NCBI GenBank assembly: GCA_903902895.1
Contig: CAIUWO010000541.1
Span: 1 to 32,706 of the forward strand
Source of the DNA: Candidatus Hydrogenedentota bacterium
GTDB taxonomy: Bacteria > Hydrogenedentota > Hydrogenedentia > Hydrogenedentales > CAITNO01
Length of the DNA: 32,706 bases
Direction of reading: 5' to 3'
In this document: piece by piece, positions 1 through 8,574 of the stretch
Position numbering within the stretch: the first letter of the stretch is position 1
How the letters are laid out: each line of letters starts with the position of its first letter
The notes under the pieces: model-generated
Told to the model about the DNA's origin: nothing
The model's database searches: none
What the model saw: the letters and a program-made list of their open reading frames with translations, nothing else
Program-made: the position numbers and the translations under genes

Positions 1-1472
1 GCGACGGCGTCGGATTCATCCGTGAGGAGCAGCATGGCGGCCGCAAGGAATGGGTCATCATGGAGCACGACGGCCCGGGCTGCCTGACCAAGTTATGGAC
101 CCCGTATTTCTATTACGACATCAACAACCATCGCGGTCCAAAAATACGCATCTATCTTGACGGCTCGCAAGAGCCGGTCATCAACGCGAACTTCATCGAA
201 CTGCTGACGCGCGGCGAATATGAGGGCGCGCCCGCCAGGGAAAACACAATCACCGTTCCGCGGCCCTTCGCCCAATACACCGCCCGGGCCGGCGACCTCT
301 ATCTGCCGATTCCCTTCGCGAAAAGCTGCAGAATTACGCTCGACAAGAAACCCTTTTACAATATCGTTGCCTGCCGCGCCTATCCGGCCGGCACACCGGT
401 GGACACGTTTACGGCCAAGGCCTATGCCGCCGCGCAGCCGCTGATGGAACAAACGGGCGCCGCGCTGGTCGCGGCCGCCGAACACGAGGGCGGCACGGTG
501 CTCACGCTGGGCCGCACCATTGCCCCGGGCGCGCGGGAATCGCTGCGCCTGCCCGACGGCGGCCATGCGGTGCGGCACCTGGAACTGCGACTGGGGCCGG
601 ACGCCTCGCGGCAGCGCCTGCGGTCCACCGTGCTGCGGATGACCTGCGACGGCGAGGAAACGGTTTGGGTTCCGGCGGGCGACTTCTTCTGCAGCGGCGA
701 CGGGGTCAACGCGTTTCACTCCTGGGAGCGCAGCGTGGCGGGCGACGGCGCCATGACCTGCCGCTGGGTCATGCCCTACCGGGATTCCGCCGAAATCAGC
801 CTGGTGAATCTCGGCCCCGACCCGGTGGAGGCGGCACTGCGCGTGCGCGTCTCGGAAGAGCCCTGGGACGGGGTCCGGTCCATGCACTTCCACGCCCATT
901 GGCGTACGGACGAACCCGTTCCGGGCACGCCCTTCCAAGACTGGAATTTCGTGGACATCCAGGGCCGGGGCGTGTACGTCGGCGACGCGTGGACCGTGCT
1001 GTGCCCGGACACGGGCTGGTGGGGAGAGGGCGACGAGAAGATATACATCGACGACGAATACGACGGCGCGAAGTTCCCCAGCCACTTCGGCACCGGGTCT
1101 GAGGACTACTACGGCTGGGCCGGGGGCGTAAACCCCACTGGGGCCGACGCATTCTCCACCCCGTTCCTGTCGAACGTGCGCATCGGCAACGCGGCCAACC
1201 CGCGCGGCTACAACATCTGCACCCGTTCGCGCGCGCTTGACGCCATTCCGTTCAACACCCGCCTGCGCTTCGACATGGAGGCATCATTTGGTGTCGACAT
1301 TCGCAACCCGTGGAACCTGCTGCACTACGCCGTCGTCACCTACTGGTACGCCCGGCCCGGCGTTGTCCACAACAGGCCGCCCCAGCCCGACTGGGCCGCC
1401 AAAGCGCCGATGACCCTCGACGAGCTGGATGCCCGGCAGGGTATCATCAAGGCGTCTCTCGGCAAACAGTAG
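1..1472 (+). CDS. GH172 (DUF2961) family glycosidase-like protein, 5' partial
   Basis: The reading frame is open from position 3 and continues into the ATG at 60 with family-like sequence (EWVIMEHDGPGCLTKLW spans that ATG), so the gene starts upstream of the window and the ATG at 60 is not the true start. DUF2961 proteins are now family GH172, which includes difructose-anhydride-forming or -hydrolysing enzymes and D-arabinofuranosidases; they form beta-jelly-roll assemblies. Visible family signatures are DGPGCLT near the start, GEGDEKIYIDDE and GTGSEDYYGWAGG in the second half. Glutamates in the latter two stretches are candidates for the catalytic pair. The C-terminus (YWYARPG followed by a short tail) looks complete. 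It precedes a secreted phosphoesterase by about 90 bp. The substrate cannot be read from the sequence. Family call is confident, activity is not. Confidence 0.85.
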   Translation, partial: DGVGFIREEQHGGRKEWVIMEHDGPGCLTKLWTPYFYYDINNHRGPKIRIYLDGSQEPVINANFIELLTRGEYEGAPARENTITVPRPFAQYTARAGDLYLPIPFAKSCRITLDKKPFYNIVACRAYPAGTPVDTFTAKAYAAAQPLMEQTGAALVAAAEHEGGTVLTLGRTIAPGARESLRLPDGGHAVRHLELRLGPDASRQRLRSTVLRMTCDGEETVWVPAGDFFCSGDGVNAFHSWERSVAGDGAMTCRWVMPYRDSAEISLVNLGPDPVEAALRVRVSEEPWDGVRSMHFHAHWRTDEPVPGTPFQDWNFVDIQGRGVYVGDAWTVLCPDTGWWGEGDEKIYIDDEYDGAKFPSHFGTGSEDYYGWAGGVNPTGADAFSTPFLSNVRIGNAANPRGYNICTRSRALDAIPFNTRLRFDMEASFGVDIRNPWNLLHYAVVTYWYARPGVVHNRPPQPDWAAKAPMTLDELDARQGIIKASLGKQ

Positions 1473-1564
1473 CACCGGGCGGAGCCTGTTTCCTTGCTTC
1501 TCCCGGGGGCTTTCTGGTGTATCATTCACCCGGCCCGGACGGGCAAAGAAAGCAGGTGAACGCG

Positions 1565-3376
1565 ATGAAGAGACACGCAGGCATCGGGGCTCTGGCCGTG
1601 CTGTTGGCGGCGTGCGGTTTGGCGGCCGCGAACGCGCGCGCGACCGCGCTGGAGAAGGCCACCGAACAGTTTCGCGCCAATTCTCCAATTTGCGGCGACT
1701 CGTTCGATTTCATTGTCATCGGCGACAACCAGAACTATGTCCCGACGGACCAGCCGGAATGCTTCAAGCAGATGCTGCGCGAGTTCAACATTCTGCAGCC
1801 GTCGTTTGTGATCGACGTGGGCGACATCATTCTGGGCGGCGCGGCGGAGGGGTTGCCGGAGCAGTGGGAAGCCTTTGAGCGGATCACGGGCGTGCTCAAG
1901 GTGCCGTTCCTGTCGGCACCGGGCAACCATGACATAAGCGACGAGGCCTCCGAAAAACTGTGGATGCAGCACATGGGGCCGACGCGGTACACCGTGCGCT
2001 ATGGCAACAGCCTGTTTGTGGTGCTGGACAGCGAGGAGGTGGGCGCGCTGGAACGGATACCGGACGCGCAGGTGGACTGGCTCAAGCGGGAACTGAAAGC
2101 CGCCGCGGACGTGAAGAACATCTTTCTGTTTCTGCACCAGCCGCTGTTCACGGACACGGACGAACTGGGAAAGCCGATGGACTGGGAGGGCCGCTGGTCC
2201 AACGTGGCCGAGGCGATCAAGGGATACCCGGTGCGGGCCTGCTTCGCGGGACATATCCACTGCTATCGTGACATCGGAGTGCGCGACGGGGTGCATTACG
2301 TGATTACCGGCGGGGCCGGCGTCGGCAGCGGCGGGGCCACCGAGGAGGAGGGTGACTTCAACCATTACCTGCTGGTGCGCGTGCGCGGTGATCAGGTGGG
2401 CTGGTCTGTGATCCGGCAGGGCAATGTGCTGCCCACCGACGTGGTGACCAGCAGGCGCATGGCGGAGATGTACACGGTGCGCCACGAATTGGTGTCCTGC
2501 GAGGAAGTGGACGTGCCCTATGGCGCCCCGCTGGACCGGGATGTTATTGTGACCGTTCAAAACCCGCACGACAAAGCCTTTGACGGCAAACTCTCTTGGG
2601 AGACGGTGCCGGGGTGGACCGTGACCCCGCCGGAGGCGGCCTACACGGCCCCGGCGAAGGGCGGCGTGCCGGTGGCATTCCGCATCGTTGCGAACGACCC
2701 CGCGCAGGTGCGCTACCCCGTGCCCCGGTACAACACCGCATATGGCATCGCCGAATACGGTCCGCCGGTGACGGTGTCCGTCGACCTGCCGCTGACGCCG
2801 ACCATGGACGTGCAGCGCGCGCCCGCCAGCCTCAAGATTGACGCGAACCTTTCCGAGTGGGCCGGTGCCGTGTGGGCGCCCGTTCCCTATCCGTCGGAAG
2901 GGTTTGACGCGGCGAAGACGGACGACCTGTCGAGCCGCATGTCGCTTCTTTGGGACGAGCAGTATTTGTACTTTGCCACCGAGACGACGGACAACGAGCA
3001 TGTGCAGCCCTTCGCGGGCGACATTGTGTGGTCGGCGGACAACATCGAATTCTTTATCGACGACTGGCACTGGGGATTCACCTTGACGAGGAAGGGGGCC
3101 GAGACTTTCCTGTACGAGGGCGTGGATGTGTCCGCCGAGACGGTGAACGCGGACGTGAAACTGGCGGTGCGGCGTGACGGCGCAATCACGCGCTACGAGG
3201 CGGCCATCCCGGCGGCGCTGATGAAACCGGCGCCGATGAAGGCGGGCACCGAATGCCGCGTGTGCATGATTATGAATGATCTGGACAACACGGGCGAGCG
3301 GCACTGGCTCGAACTGATGCCGGGCGCCGGTCTGGACAACGCGCGGGTCAGAAAGATTCGCGTGACGCTGAAATAG
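1565..3376 (+). CDS. Secreted calcineurin-like metallophosphoesterase with C-terminal CBM9-like domain
   Basis: 603 aa. The ATG at 1565 is chosen because a signal sequence (MKRHAG then a hydrophobic run) starts there and AGGTGA lies 5 bp upstream. LAAC around residue 17 resembles a lipobox, so it may be a lipoprotein; otherwise it is an ordinary Sec substrate. The metallophosphoesterase metal-binding set is complete: GDNQN (53-57), DVGD (84-87), GNHD (120-123), H191 and GHIH (229-232). Residues about 310-415 form a beta-rich linker domain. Residues about 418-603 (IDANLSEWAG, then LLWDEQYLYFATE and DNIEFFIDD) resemble CBM9/DOMON-like carbohydrate-binding modules. The expected role is hydrolysis of a phosphoester outside the cytoplasm while bound to polysaccharide; the substrate is unknown. 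It sits 24 bp before the next gene, so co-transcription is likely. Confidence 0.87.
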   Translation: MKRHAGIGALAVLLAACGLAAANARATALEKATEQFRANSPICGDSFDFIVIGDNQNYVPTDQPECFKQMLREFNILQPSFVIDVGDIILGGAAEGLPEQWEAFERITGVLKVPFLSAPGNHDISDEASEKLWMQHMGPTRYTVRYGNSLFVVLDSEEVGALERIPDAQVDWLKRELKAAADVKNIFLFLHQPLFTDTDELGKPMDWEGRWSNVAEAIKGYPVRACFAGHIHCYRDIGVRDGVHYVITGGAGVGSGGATEEEGDFNHYLLVRVRGDQVGWSVIRQGNVLPTDVVTSRRMAEMYTVRHELVSCEEVDVPYGAPLDRDVIVTVQNPHDKAFDGKLSWETVPGWTVTPPEAAYTAPAKGGVPVAFRIVANDPAQVRYPVPRYNTAYGIAEYGPPVTVSVDLPLTPTMDVQRAPASLKIDANLSEWAGAVWAPVPYPSEGFDAAKTDDLSSRMSLLWDEQYLYFATETTDNEHVQPFAGDIVWSADNIEFFIDDWHWGFTLTRKGAETFLYEGVDVSAETVNADVKLAVRRDGAITRYEAAIPAALMKPAPMKAGTECRVCMIMNDLDNTGERHWLELMPGAGLDNARVRKIRVTLK

Positions 3377-3400
3377 GAAAACGCAAAACGGAGACCTGCA

Positions 3401-5872
3401 ATGGGCCTGTATGCCAGAGTGATTACGGGGGGAGTGCTTGTCCTGGGCCTGGCCACTGTGGCGGCGACCGCGGCGAAGGGGCCTTTCACCAATTCCTGCG
3501 GGATGCGGATGCTGCCCATTCCGGCGGGTTCGTTCCTGATGGGCGAGACAGGACCGGTGCCCGAGGAACTGAGCGGTCCGGACTGGGGCGCATACGGCAA
3601 CCATGACGAGGTTCCGGTGCACAAAGTGGCGCTGAGCCGGTCTTTCCATATGGCTGAAACGGAAGTGACGGCGGAACAGTTTCGGCAGTTTCGGGCCGAT
3701 TATCAGGGACCGGAGCTCTTCGCGCCCTCTGCGGCCGGCATAAGCTGGACCGAGGCGGACGCTTTCTGTCATTGGCTCAGCGAGAAAGAAGGCAAGACCT
3801 ACCGCCTGCCCACCGAGGCGGAATGGGAGTATGCGTGCCGTGCCGGGACGATGGGGTTGTTTTGGTCGGGAGAGAAGACGCCCAAAGAAGACGCGAACCC
3901 CTTCGGGCTGAAAGGCATGCACTCGGGTGTCTCTGAATGGTGCCACGACTGGTACGGCCTCTACAGCTGGGAGGAGCAGACCGACCCGGTCGGCCGCGCG
4001 TCGGGTTTCACGCGCGTGGTGCGCGGGGGTGGGGTGGAGGTGCATCCTTTCGACAAGGACGACCTGCTCGGCAAGAGCGAGGGGCAAAAGTCCGAGGCGA
4101 CACAGGGGTTTCAAGACACCGCCTACGGGAACTTTCCGCCGTTCTACCGCCGTTCCGCCAACCGTGCCAGCCTGATGCCCAATTCCCCGCCTGCGGGAAA
4201 GGGGATGCCGTTGCAGCATTTCGTGGGGTTCCGTGTGGTTCAGGCAGCCCTGCCCGAAACGAAACCGCTGGCTGCGGAAGTGCCCTGGCCCATGCAGGGG
4301 ATAAAGCAGGAACAATGGGACGGCACGCAGGGGCCGGACCCGGCCAAGCCCTACTTTCATGTGCGGCCCATCCTTCCGATCCCGCCCGAGAACTGCCCCG
4401 ATGCGGACATCGCGGCAGTGGGCTTGAATCCGGGCGTCAAGGGGCACAACCACTCCGGGGCGATTGCCGTCTGCCCCAACGGCGACCTGTTGATGGTGTC
4501 GTTCAGTTCGGTCATGAAACAGTCCGAGGCGAGCAGCAACACGACGATGATGTGCACCCGCCTGCGGCGGGGTGCGGAGGCGTGGGACACGCCGGATGTC
4601 TTTGTGGATGTGGCCGATGCGAACGACCAGTCGGCGCTGCTGTGGAACGACAACGGGACGCTGTGGTTCTTCGGCGGCGGGCGCTACTTTGGGCCCGGTG
4701 AACAGGAACTGGGAAATGTGCCGTTCCGCTATTGCACCTCGACGGACAACGGCGCCACCTGGTCCGAATTGAAAGCGCCCGCGATTGACGGGCCGGTGCG
4801 CGGTTTTACCGCGCAGCCCATCAACAGCGCTTTCCGCGGCCCCGACGGCACGATATACTTCGGCATGGACGGTCCGGACGCGTCCTCATTGCTGTGGGCC
4901 AGCAGTGACGGGGGCAAAACATGGCGGGACACCTGGGGCATGACGCGGGCGCGCCACACCACCTTCGCGCTGCTCAAGGACAACCGCATACTGGCCATGG
5001 GCGGCAAGAACGCCGACATCGGGGGGTACACACCGAAATGCTATTCCTCCGACTGGGGCAAGACCTGGACAGAGGGCGAAAAGACGCCCTTTTCGGCGCT
5101 GGGCACCAACCAGCGGCCGACGCTTGTCCGGCTCAGGAGCGGACGTCTCTTCTTCGCCACGGACTGCCAGCATTTCAAGAACACACCGCCGGAAGGGCTT
5201 AAACTGCGCGGCGCCGTGGTGGCCTTGTCGGACGATGAAGGCGAAACCTGGCGCATAAAACCGCTTCCGCTGGCCACGCCCCACGAAAAGCACCGGGCCA
5301 AGACGGATGTATGGGAACCCAAGGACGGGCCGGACCACCGCTATCCGACGCTGGGCTATGCGGTGGCCACGCAGGCGTCGGACGGCATCATTCACCTGAT
5401 GAGTTCCATGAACCACCCGTCGCTGCATTTTGCGATGAACGAGGCGTGGATTCTGTCAGACGAGACGAAAGAAACCGTGACACCTGCGTCCGAAAGTGCC
5501 GCGGCACGGGCGGCGCATGAAGAACATTATCCGGACGGAACGCTTCGGATGACTTGGAGCAGTTGCATCGATGCTGAGGGGCGTTACCTGTTGGACGGAA
5601 CGGAAACGTGGTACTTTCCCGGCGGCGGAAAGCAGTACGAGGCCGTGTATGTTCGCGGTCGCAGGGTGGGTGAGGAAACGCTCTGGGACCAGAACGGGAA
5701 CAGGCGATGGTCCTGGACCCGGGATGCCGATGGGAAGGGCGTGTGGACGCAGTATTGGCCCGGGGGCGGCAGGCGAATCGAGTCGCATTGGTCCGGTTGC
5801 CGGGCGGAGGGTGCCATTACCCACTGGGATAGGGCGGGCAAAACGGTCTATTCCGGAACCGCGGCTTTCTGA
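3401..5872 (+). CDS. Secreted SUMF1-fold + BNR/sialidase-like propeller + YwqK/MORN-like repeat fusion
   Basis: 823 aa; the ATG at 3401 has GGAG 8 bp upstream and opens a signal peptide (residues 1-25). Residues about 28-282 are a SUMF1/formylglycine-generating-enzyme fold: IPAGSFLMGE, then RLPTEAEWEYACRAGT (135-150), VSEWCHDWYG and a final FVGFRVV. The region where the true enzyme has its two catalytic cysteines contains none, so it is probably not a sulfatase activator. Residues about 340-690 contain four Asp-box (BNR) motifs, STDNGATW (447), SSDGGKTW (501), SSDWGKTW (549) and SDDEGETW (610), typical of sialidase-fold propellers. Residues about 708-823 carry YPDGT, YFPGGGKQYE and YWPGGGRR units, as in YwqK/MORN-like repeats. 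Each module is familiar; this order in one secreted chain is unusual. It converges with the next gene with only 14 bp between. Confidence 0.82.
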   Translation: MGLYARVITGGVLVLGLATVAATAAKGPFTNSCGMRMLPIPAGSFLMGETGPVPEELSGPDWGAYGNHDEVPVHKVALSRSFHMAETEVTAEQFRQFRADYQGPELFAPSAAGISWTEADAFCHWLSEKEGKTYRLPTEAEWEYACRAGTMGLFWSGEKTPKEDANPFGLKGMHSGVSEWCHDWYGLYSWEEQTDPVGRASGFTRVVRGGGVEVHPFDKDDLLGKSEGQKSEATQGFQDTAYGNFPPFYRRSANRASLMPNSPPAGKGMPLQHFVGFRVVQAALPETKPLAAEVPWPMQGIKQEQWDGTQGPDPAKPYFHVRPILPIPPENCPDADIAAVGLNPGVKGHNHSGAIAVCPNGDLLMVSFSSVMKQSEASSNTTMMCTRLRRGAEAWDTPDVFVDVADANDQSALLWNDNGTLWFFGGGRYFGPGEQELGNVPFRYCTSTDNGATWSELKAPAIDGPVRGFTAQPINSAFRGPDGTIYFGMDGPDASSLLWASSDGGKTWRDTWGMTRARHTTFALLKDNRILAMGGKNADIGGYTPKCYSSDWGKTWTEGEKTPFSALGTNQRPTLVRLRSGRLFFATDCQHFKNTPPEGLKLRGAVVALSDDEGETWRIKPLPLATPHEKHRAKTDVWEPKDGPDHRYPTLGYAVATQASDGIIHLMSSMNHPSLHFAMNEAWILSDETKETVTPASESAAARAAHEEHYPDGTLRMTWSSCIDAEGRYLLDGTETWYFPGGGKQYEAVYVRGRRVGEETLWDQNGNRRWSWTRDADGKGVWTQYWPGGGRRIESHWSGCRAEGAITHWDRAGKTVYSGTAAF

Positions 5873-5886
5873 GAAGTTGACGGCAA

Positions 5887-6693
5887 TTAGCGTTGCGTGT
5901 CGTCCGGCACTTTCACGATGCGAAATCCGTAGTCGCCCCAGATGCCCGTGGCGGCCATGATGGCCCGGAATGCCGAACGGCATCCATCGCCGTTGTAGAA
6001 ACTGCCGCCGCGTGCCACGCGGTTGATCGCCGCCGCATCCTCCCAGGCGCTGCCGTCCGCGGGGGCGCCGTTGTAGCTCTGGTGCTCTGAATCCTGCACC
6101 CACTCCCAGACGTTGCCGTACATGTCGTAAATGCCCCATGCGTTTGGCTGTCTGGTGCCCACGTCGTGCGTGTCGCCGCCGCTGTTGCCATCGTGCCAGG
6201 CGTACTTGTCCAGTTCGGTGTCCGAAGGGTCGCTTCCCCAGATGTACGGCGTGGTCGTGCCCGCGCGGCAGGCATACTCCCACTCCGCCTCTGATGGCAG
6301 CCGGAAATTCATGCCCGGCCGCAGCGTGTTGATGGCTGCCAGGAAGGACTGGGTGTCGTTCCAGGAGACCTGTTCGACCGGGCGCTTGTCCAACCTGGCG
6401 GGGTGGCAGCCGTTGTAGTGCGGCAAACCGCCGCCCATGACCGCCAGCCACTGCTCCTCGGTGACCTCGTGTTTGGAAATCCAGAACCCCCGGCTAAAGG
6501 TGACCGGATGCTGCGGGTCCTCGCTGAAAAAGCCGTTCGGGTCGCCTGGGGCGCGCCCCATCTGGAACGTGCCCGCGGGGCACCACACAAACTCGATGCC
6601 GTCGATTACCTTGTCGCGGTTGTCGCATCCCGGCACGCCGAGCAGCACCGTCACCGCAACAACCGTGGCCGTGAACCCGTACGCGTGTTTCAT
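5887..6693 (-). CDS. SUMF1-domain lipoprotein (formylglycine-generating-enzyme fold)
   Basis: 268 aa. The start at 6693 follows AGAGAGGAAA on the minus strand and opens a lipoprotein-type signal with GVPGC, lipidated Cys at residue 23. The rest is one SUMF1 domain: CPAGTFQMG (38-46), ISKHEVTEEQWLAVMGG (72-88), PVEQVSWND (105-113), FRLPSEAEWEYACRAGT (130-146), YDMYGNVWEWVQD (189-201), RVARGGSFYNGDGCRSAFR (225-243) and YGFRIV at the end. Only one Cys lies in the last block and it is not in the paired arrangement of catalytic enzymes, so formylglycine synthesis is unlikely. Proteins of this type are often surface binding or scaffold proteins. It lies 70 bp downstream of the prepilin-like gene on the same strand and probably shares its transcript. 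Confidence 0.85.
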   Translation of the reverse strand: MKHAYGFTATVVAVTVLLGVPGCDNRDKVIDGIEFVWCPAGTFQMGRAPGDPNGFFSEDPQHPVTFSRGFWISKHEVTEEQWLAVMGGGLPHYNGCHPARLDKRPVEQVSWNDTQSFLAAINTLRPGMNFRLPSEAEWEYACRAGTTTPYIWGSDPSDTELDKYAWHDGNSGGDTHDVGTRQPNAWGIYDMYGNVWEWVQDSEHQSYNGAPADGSAWEDAAAINRVARGGSFYNGDGCRSAFRAIMAATGIWGDYGFRIVKVPDDTQR

Positions 6694-6763
6694 ATTCCGT
6701 TTCCTCTCTCGCGCCTTCGGAGGGCGCGCGCCTAAAGGGTCAGGAACCTTCCGACTGCCCGCC

Positions 6764-7708
6764 TCACCCGCCCTGGAAGTCAAACAGGTGCATGAAGGAT
6801 GCGGACAGTTTGTCGAGGGGCGGCGGGCCGGGATACTTGACGAACTCCACATGGCCGTCCATGTAGAGCACGTTGGACCCGCCGGGAATGTGGTTGAATT
6901 TCGACACCACGATGGACACGTTGTCCCACACCACGAAGATGCTGCTCTGCGCCCTGGCGCTGGCGCCGGGATTGTTGATGTCGGTGATGAGGAACCGCTC
7001 GATTCCCTCGCGAATCCGGTAGACCTTTGCGCCCGCGCCGTTGCCGTGGCCGGACTGCACCTCGCGGTCGTTGTCAAAGACGGAGCAGACGCCGTCATTG
7101 TTGCCGGTGAGCGCGTAGGGTGTCGCTTGGACCAGCACATACTGCATCTGTTCCATGAACTGGGCGGGCCCCTGCGTGATGGTCGGGTCCAGCGCGTTGA
7201 GCCCCAGTTGCGGAATGGTGCTGAGCAGCAGGGCCGGGATGGGCAGCATGTCCACGTCCAGACGGTCAAGGATCACGTCGGCAAAAGTGTAGCTGGCGTC
7301 GATGCCTTCAACCCCCTGGTTCCCGTTGCCGTTGATTTTGTCGGTCAGCGTCAGCCGTCCGGTGGCATCCTTGAAGTTCTGCAGCTTGTCCTGCGCGTCC
7401 GACGGGCAGAACACGATGGCCGGGTCTGTCAGATACTCGGGATATATCGCCGAGATGCGGGGCCCAAAGGCGATGCACGGCCGGCCGCCGCAGCCCAGTT
7501 CTATCTCAATCGTGGGGTATTTCTGTCCGGGCGATTCGCCCGAGTACATTTTGCATATGAGGCCCCACTGCTTGAGGTTGTTCTGGCAGCTGGCGCGACG
7601 GGCCGATTCGCGGGCGCGGGCCAGCGCCGGCAGGAGGATGGCCGCAAGAATGCCTATGATGGCGATGACCACCAGCAGTTCGATGAGTGTGAATCCGCGA
7701 CGTTCCAT
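6764..7708 (-). CDS. Prepilin-type N-terminal cleavage/methylation protein with H-Xn-DG tail motif
   Basis: 314 aa. The N-terminus is a textbook type IV prepilin/pseudopilin signal: [19 protein letters not shown], with Glu five residues after the glycine and a long hydrophobic helix, followed by [21 protein letters not shown] prepilin peptidase would cut before F6. Near the C-terminus [14 protein letters not shown] matches the H-X9-DG class seen in large prepilin-like paralogue families of Planctomycetes, Lentisphaerae and Hydrogenedentes, but the spacing here is ten residues. Such proteins are usually present in many copies and their function is mostly unknown. A sigma70-type promoter lies at 7772-7800. 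The pil assembly operon at 27265 onward could assemble it, but the 20 kb separation makes this only a possibility. Confidence 0.9.
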   Translation of the reverse strand: MERRGFTLIELLVVIAIIGILAAILLPALARARESARRASCQNNLKQWGLICKMYSGESPGQKYPTIEIELGCGGRPCIAFGPRISAIYPEYLTDPAIVFCPSDAQDKLQNFKDATGRLTLTDKINGNGNQGVEGIDASYTFADVILDRLDVDMLPIPALLLSTIPQLGLNALDPTITQGPAQFMEQMQYVLVQATPYALTGNNDGVCSVFDNDREVQSGHGNGAGAKVYRIREGIERFLITDINNPGASARAQSSIFVVWDNVSIVVSKFNHIPGGSNVLYMDGHVEFVKYPGPPPLDKLSASFMHLFDFQGG

Positions 7709-7771
7709 GCTGCCCGGCCTTTCGGTGTCGCCCTCGGTTTGCGGGGCTAAATTGGTCCCACCTTAATGACC

Positions 7772-7800
7772 ATGCTAGACCAAATGGCGCGTCCTGTCAA
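7772..7800 (-). promoter_or_regulatory. Sigma70-type promoter for the prepilin/SUMF1 pair
   Basis: On the minus strand TTGACA (7795-7800) is followed after exactly 17 bp by TAGCAT (7772-7777). The -35 is a full consensus match and the -10 matches at four of six positions. Transcription would begin near 7765 and give a leader of about 57 nt before the ATG at 7708. The nearby AATTGGTC/GACCAAAT imperfect inverted repeat (7750-7784) overlaps the -10 and could be an operator. Confidence 0.7.
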
Positions 7801-7977
7801 TGCATTTATGCTTTGGAGAGCGTGCCGCGCGCGGGGGAAAAGATGGGGTGAGCTTTTCAGCCGCACATTGTTCTGTAACGGAGCGCCCGCGAGGGTGTAT
7901 CCTCTTTAAGAAACATCCGATGCCGACCCGGCGCAGGCATGGGTCTTAACTGAAGAGGCAACAGGAGGAAGAACGGG

Positions 7978-8415
7978 ATGAGAAAAACATTTATTGGAAT
8001 TCTGTGCGCGGCGTGCTGCCTGGCGGCCGGGGCTTGGGGGGGGGACGGCCGGCTGCCAGTCTCGGGAAGACAGAACCCCGCCAGCCTGCTGCCCGTGGCC
8101 AAGCTGGATATAGCGCAGATGTTTGAGGCGGCCGATGTCAACGACGACGAGTTGGTGACTTTTCAAGAGGCGCACACCTACAACTTTCTCGTGACCCAGG
8201 CGCAGTTCGACACGTATGACACCAACCTTGACGGCTACATTGACCGGGCCGAGGCGGGGTTGCCGCCGATTGACCCGCCTGATCCGGGGGACGGGGGCTG
8301 CAGCGGTTGCAGTGGCTGTAGCAGCGCCAAGTCATTGCCCGCCTGGGGCGATTTGTTCACAATGGCGCTGAGCCTGCTTGGGCTGGCCGTCATGGCCAGG
8401 GTGGGCCGCCGCTAG
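7978..8415 (+). CDS. Small secreted EF-hand protein with Cys-rich C-terminal sorting-type tail
   Basis: 145 aa; AGGAGGAA lies 8 bp before the ATG. Residues 1-20 are a signal peptide. Two back-to-back canonical 12-residue EF-hand loops are visible: D53-N55-D57-L59-T61-E64 and D81-N83-D85-Y87-D89-E92, so calcium binding is very likely. A proline-rich spacer (PPIDPPDPGDGG) leads to GCSGCSGCSS (107-116), then a single hydrophobic helix (about 124-140) and a basic end RVGRR. Cys/Gly motif plus helix plus Arg cluster is the layout of bacterial C-terminal sorting signals such as MYXO-CTERM, Synerg-CTERM and GlyGly-CTERM; I cannot assign this one to a named class. It could also be a dockerin-like protein. 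It is a single-gene unit closed by a strong terminator. Confidence 0.8.
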   Translation: MRKTFIGILCAACCLAAGAWGGDGRLPVSGRQNPASLLPVAKLDIAQMFEAADVNDDELVTFQEAHTYNFLVTQAQFDTYDTNLDGYIDRAEAGLPPIDPPDPGDGGCSGCSGCSSAKSLPAWGDLFTMALSLLGLAVMARVGRR

Positions 8416-8465
8416 GGTTGGGAAAGCCCGTCCCGCAAGGGCACCCCAAAAGATATTCGCACCAT

Positions 8466-8497
8466 GCGCCCCCCGGCGATGCCGGGGGGCGCTTTTT
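8466..8497 (+). terminator. Rho-independent terminator after the EF-hand gene
   Basis: A perfect 12-bp GC stem (8466-8477 with 8481-8492, loop GAT) is followed by TTTTT (8493-8497). It separates the EF-hand gene from the oxidoreductase promoter that begins immediately downstream. Confidence 0.92.
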
Positions 8498-8499
8498 GC

Positions 8500-8528
8500 T
8501 TGCGGGGCTTTGTGTTTATGGATAGAAT
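8500..8528 (+). promoter_or_regulatory. Promoter for the Gfo/Idh/MocA gene
   Basis: TTGCGG (8500-8505), 17 bp, TAGAAT (8523-8528). The -10 matches five of six consensus positions. It sits right after the upstream terminator and would give a leader of about 40 nt before the ATG at 8575. Confidence 0.55.
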
Positions 8529-8574
8529 GACCCGCGCGATTCATTGGCGAAAACCCCGCAAAGGAGAACCGGAC

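Noticed and set aside
1516-1521. Promoter for the metallophosphoesterase gene based on TATCAT near 1518
   Set aside because: No -35 hexamer lies at 16-18 bp (TTGCTT is 20 bp away), so the match is too weak to list.
1526-4453. 975-aa open frame on the minus strand
   Set aside because: It overlaps two genes on the plus strand with clear motifs; its translation is Arg/His/Pro-rich with no domain, as expected from antisense of GC-rich coding DNA.
3401-6693. SUMF1 proteins as sulfatase-activating formylglycine-generating enzymes
   Set aside because: Neither domain has the paired catalytic Cys and no sulfatase gene is nearby.
6437-7750. 437-aa open frame on the plus strand opposite the prepilin and SUMF1 genes
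   Set aside because: It runs across two real genes, their spacer and part of their promoter region and has no recognisable domain.
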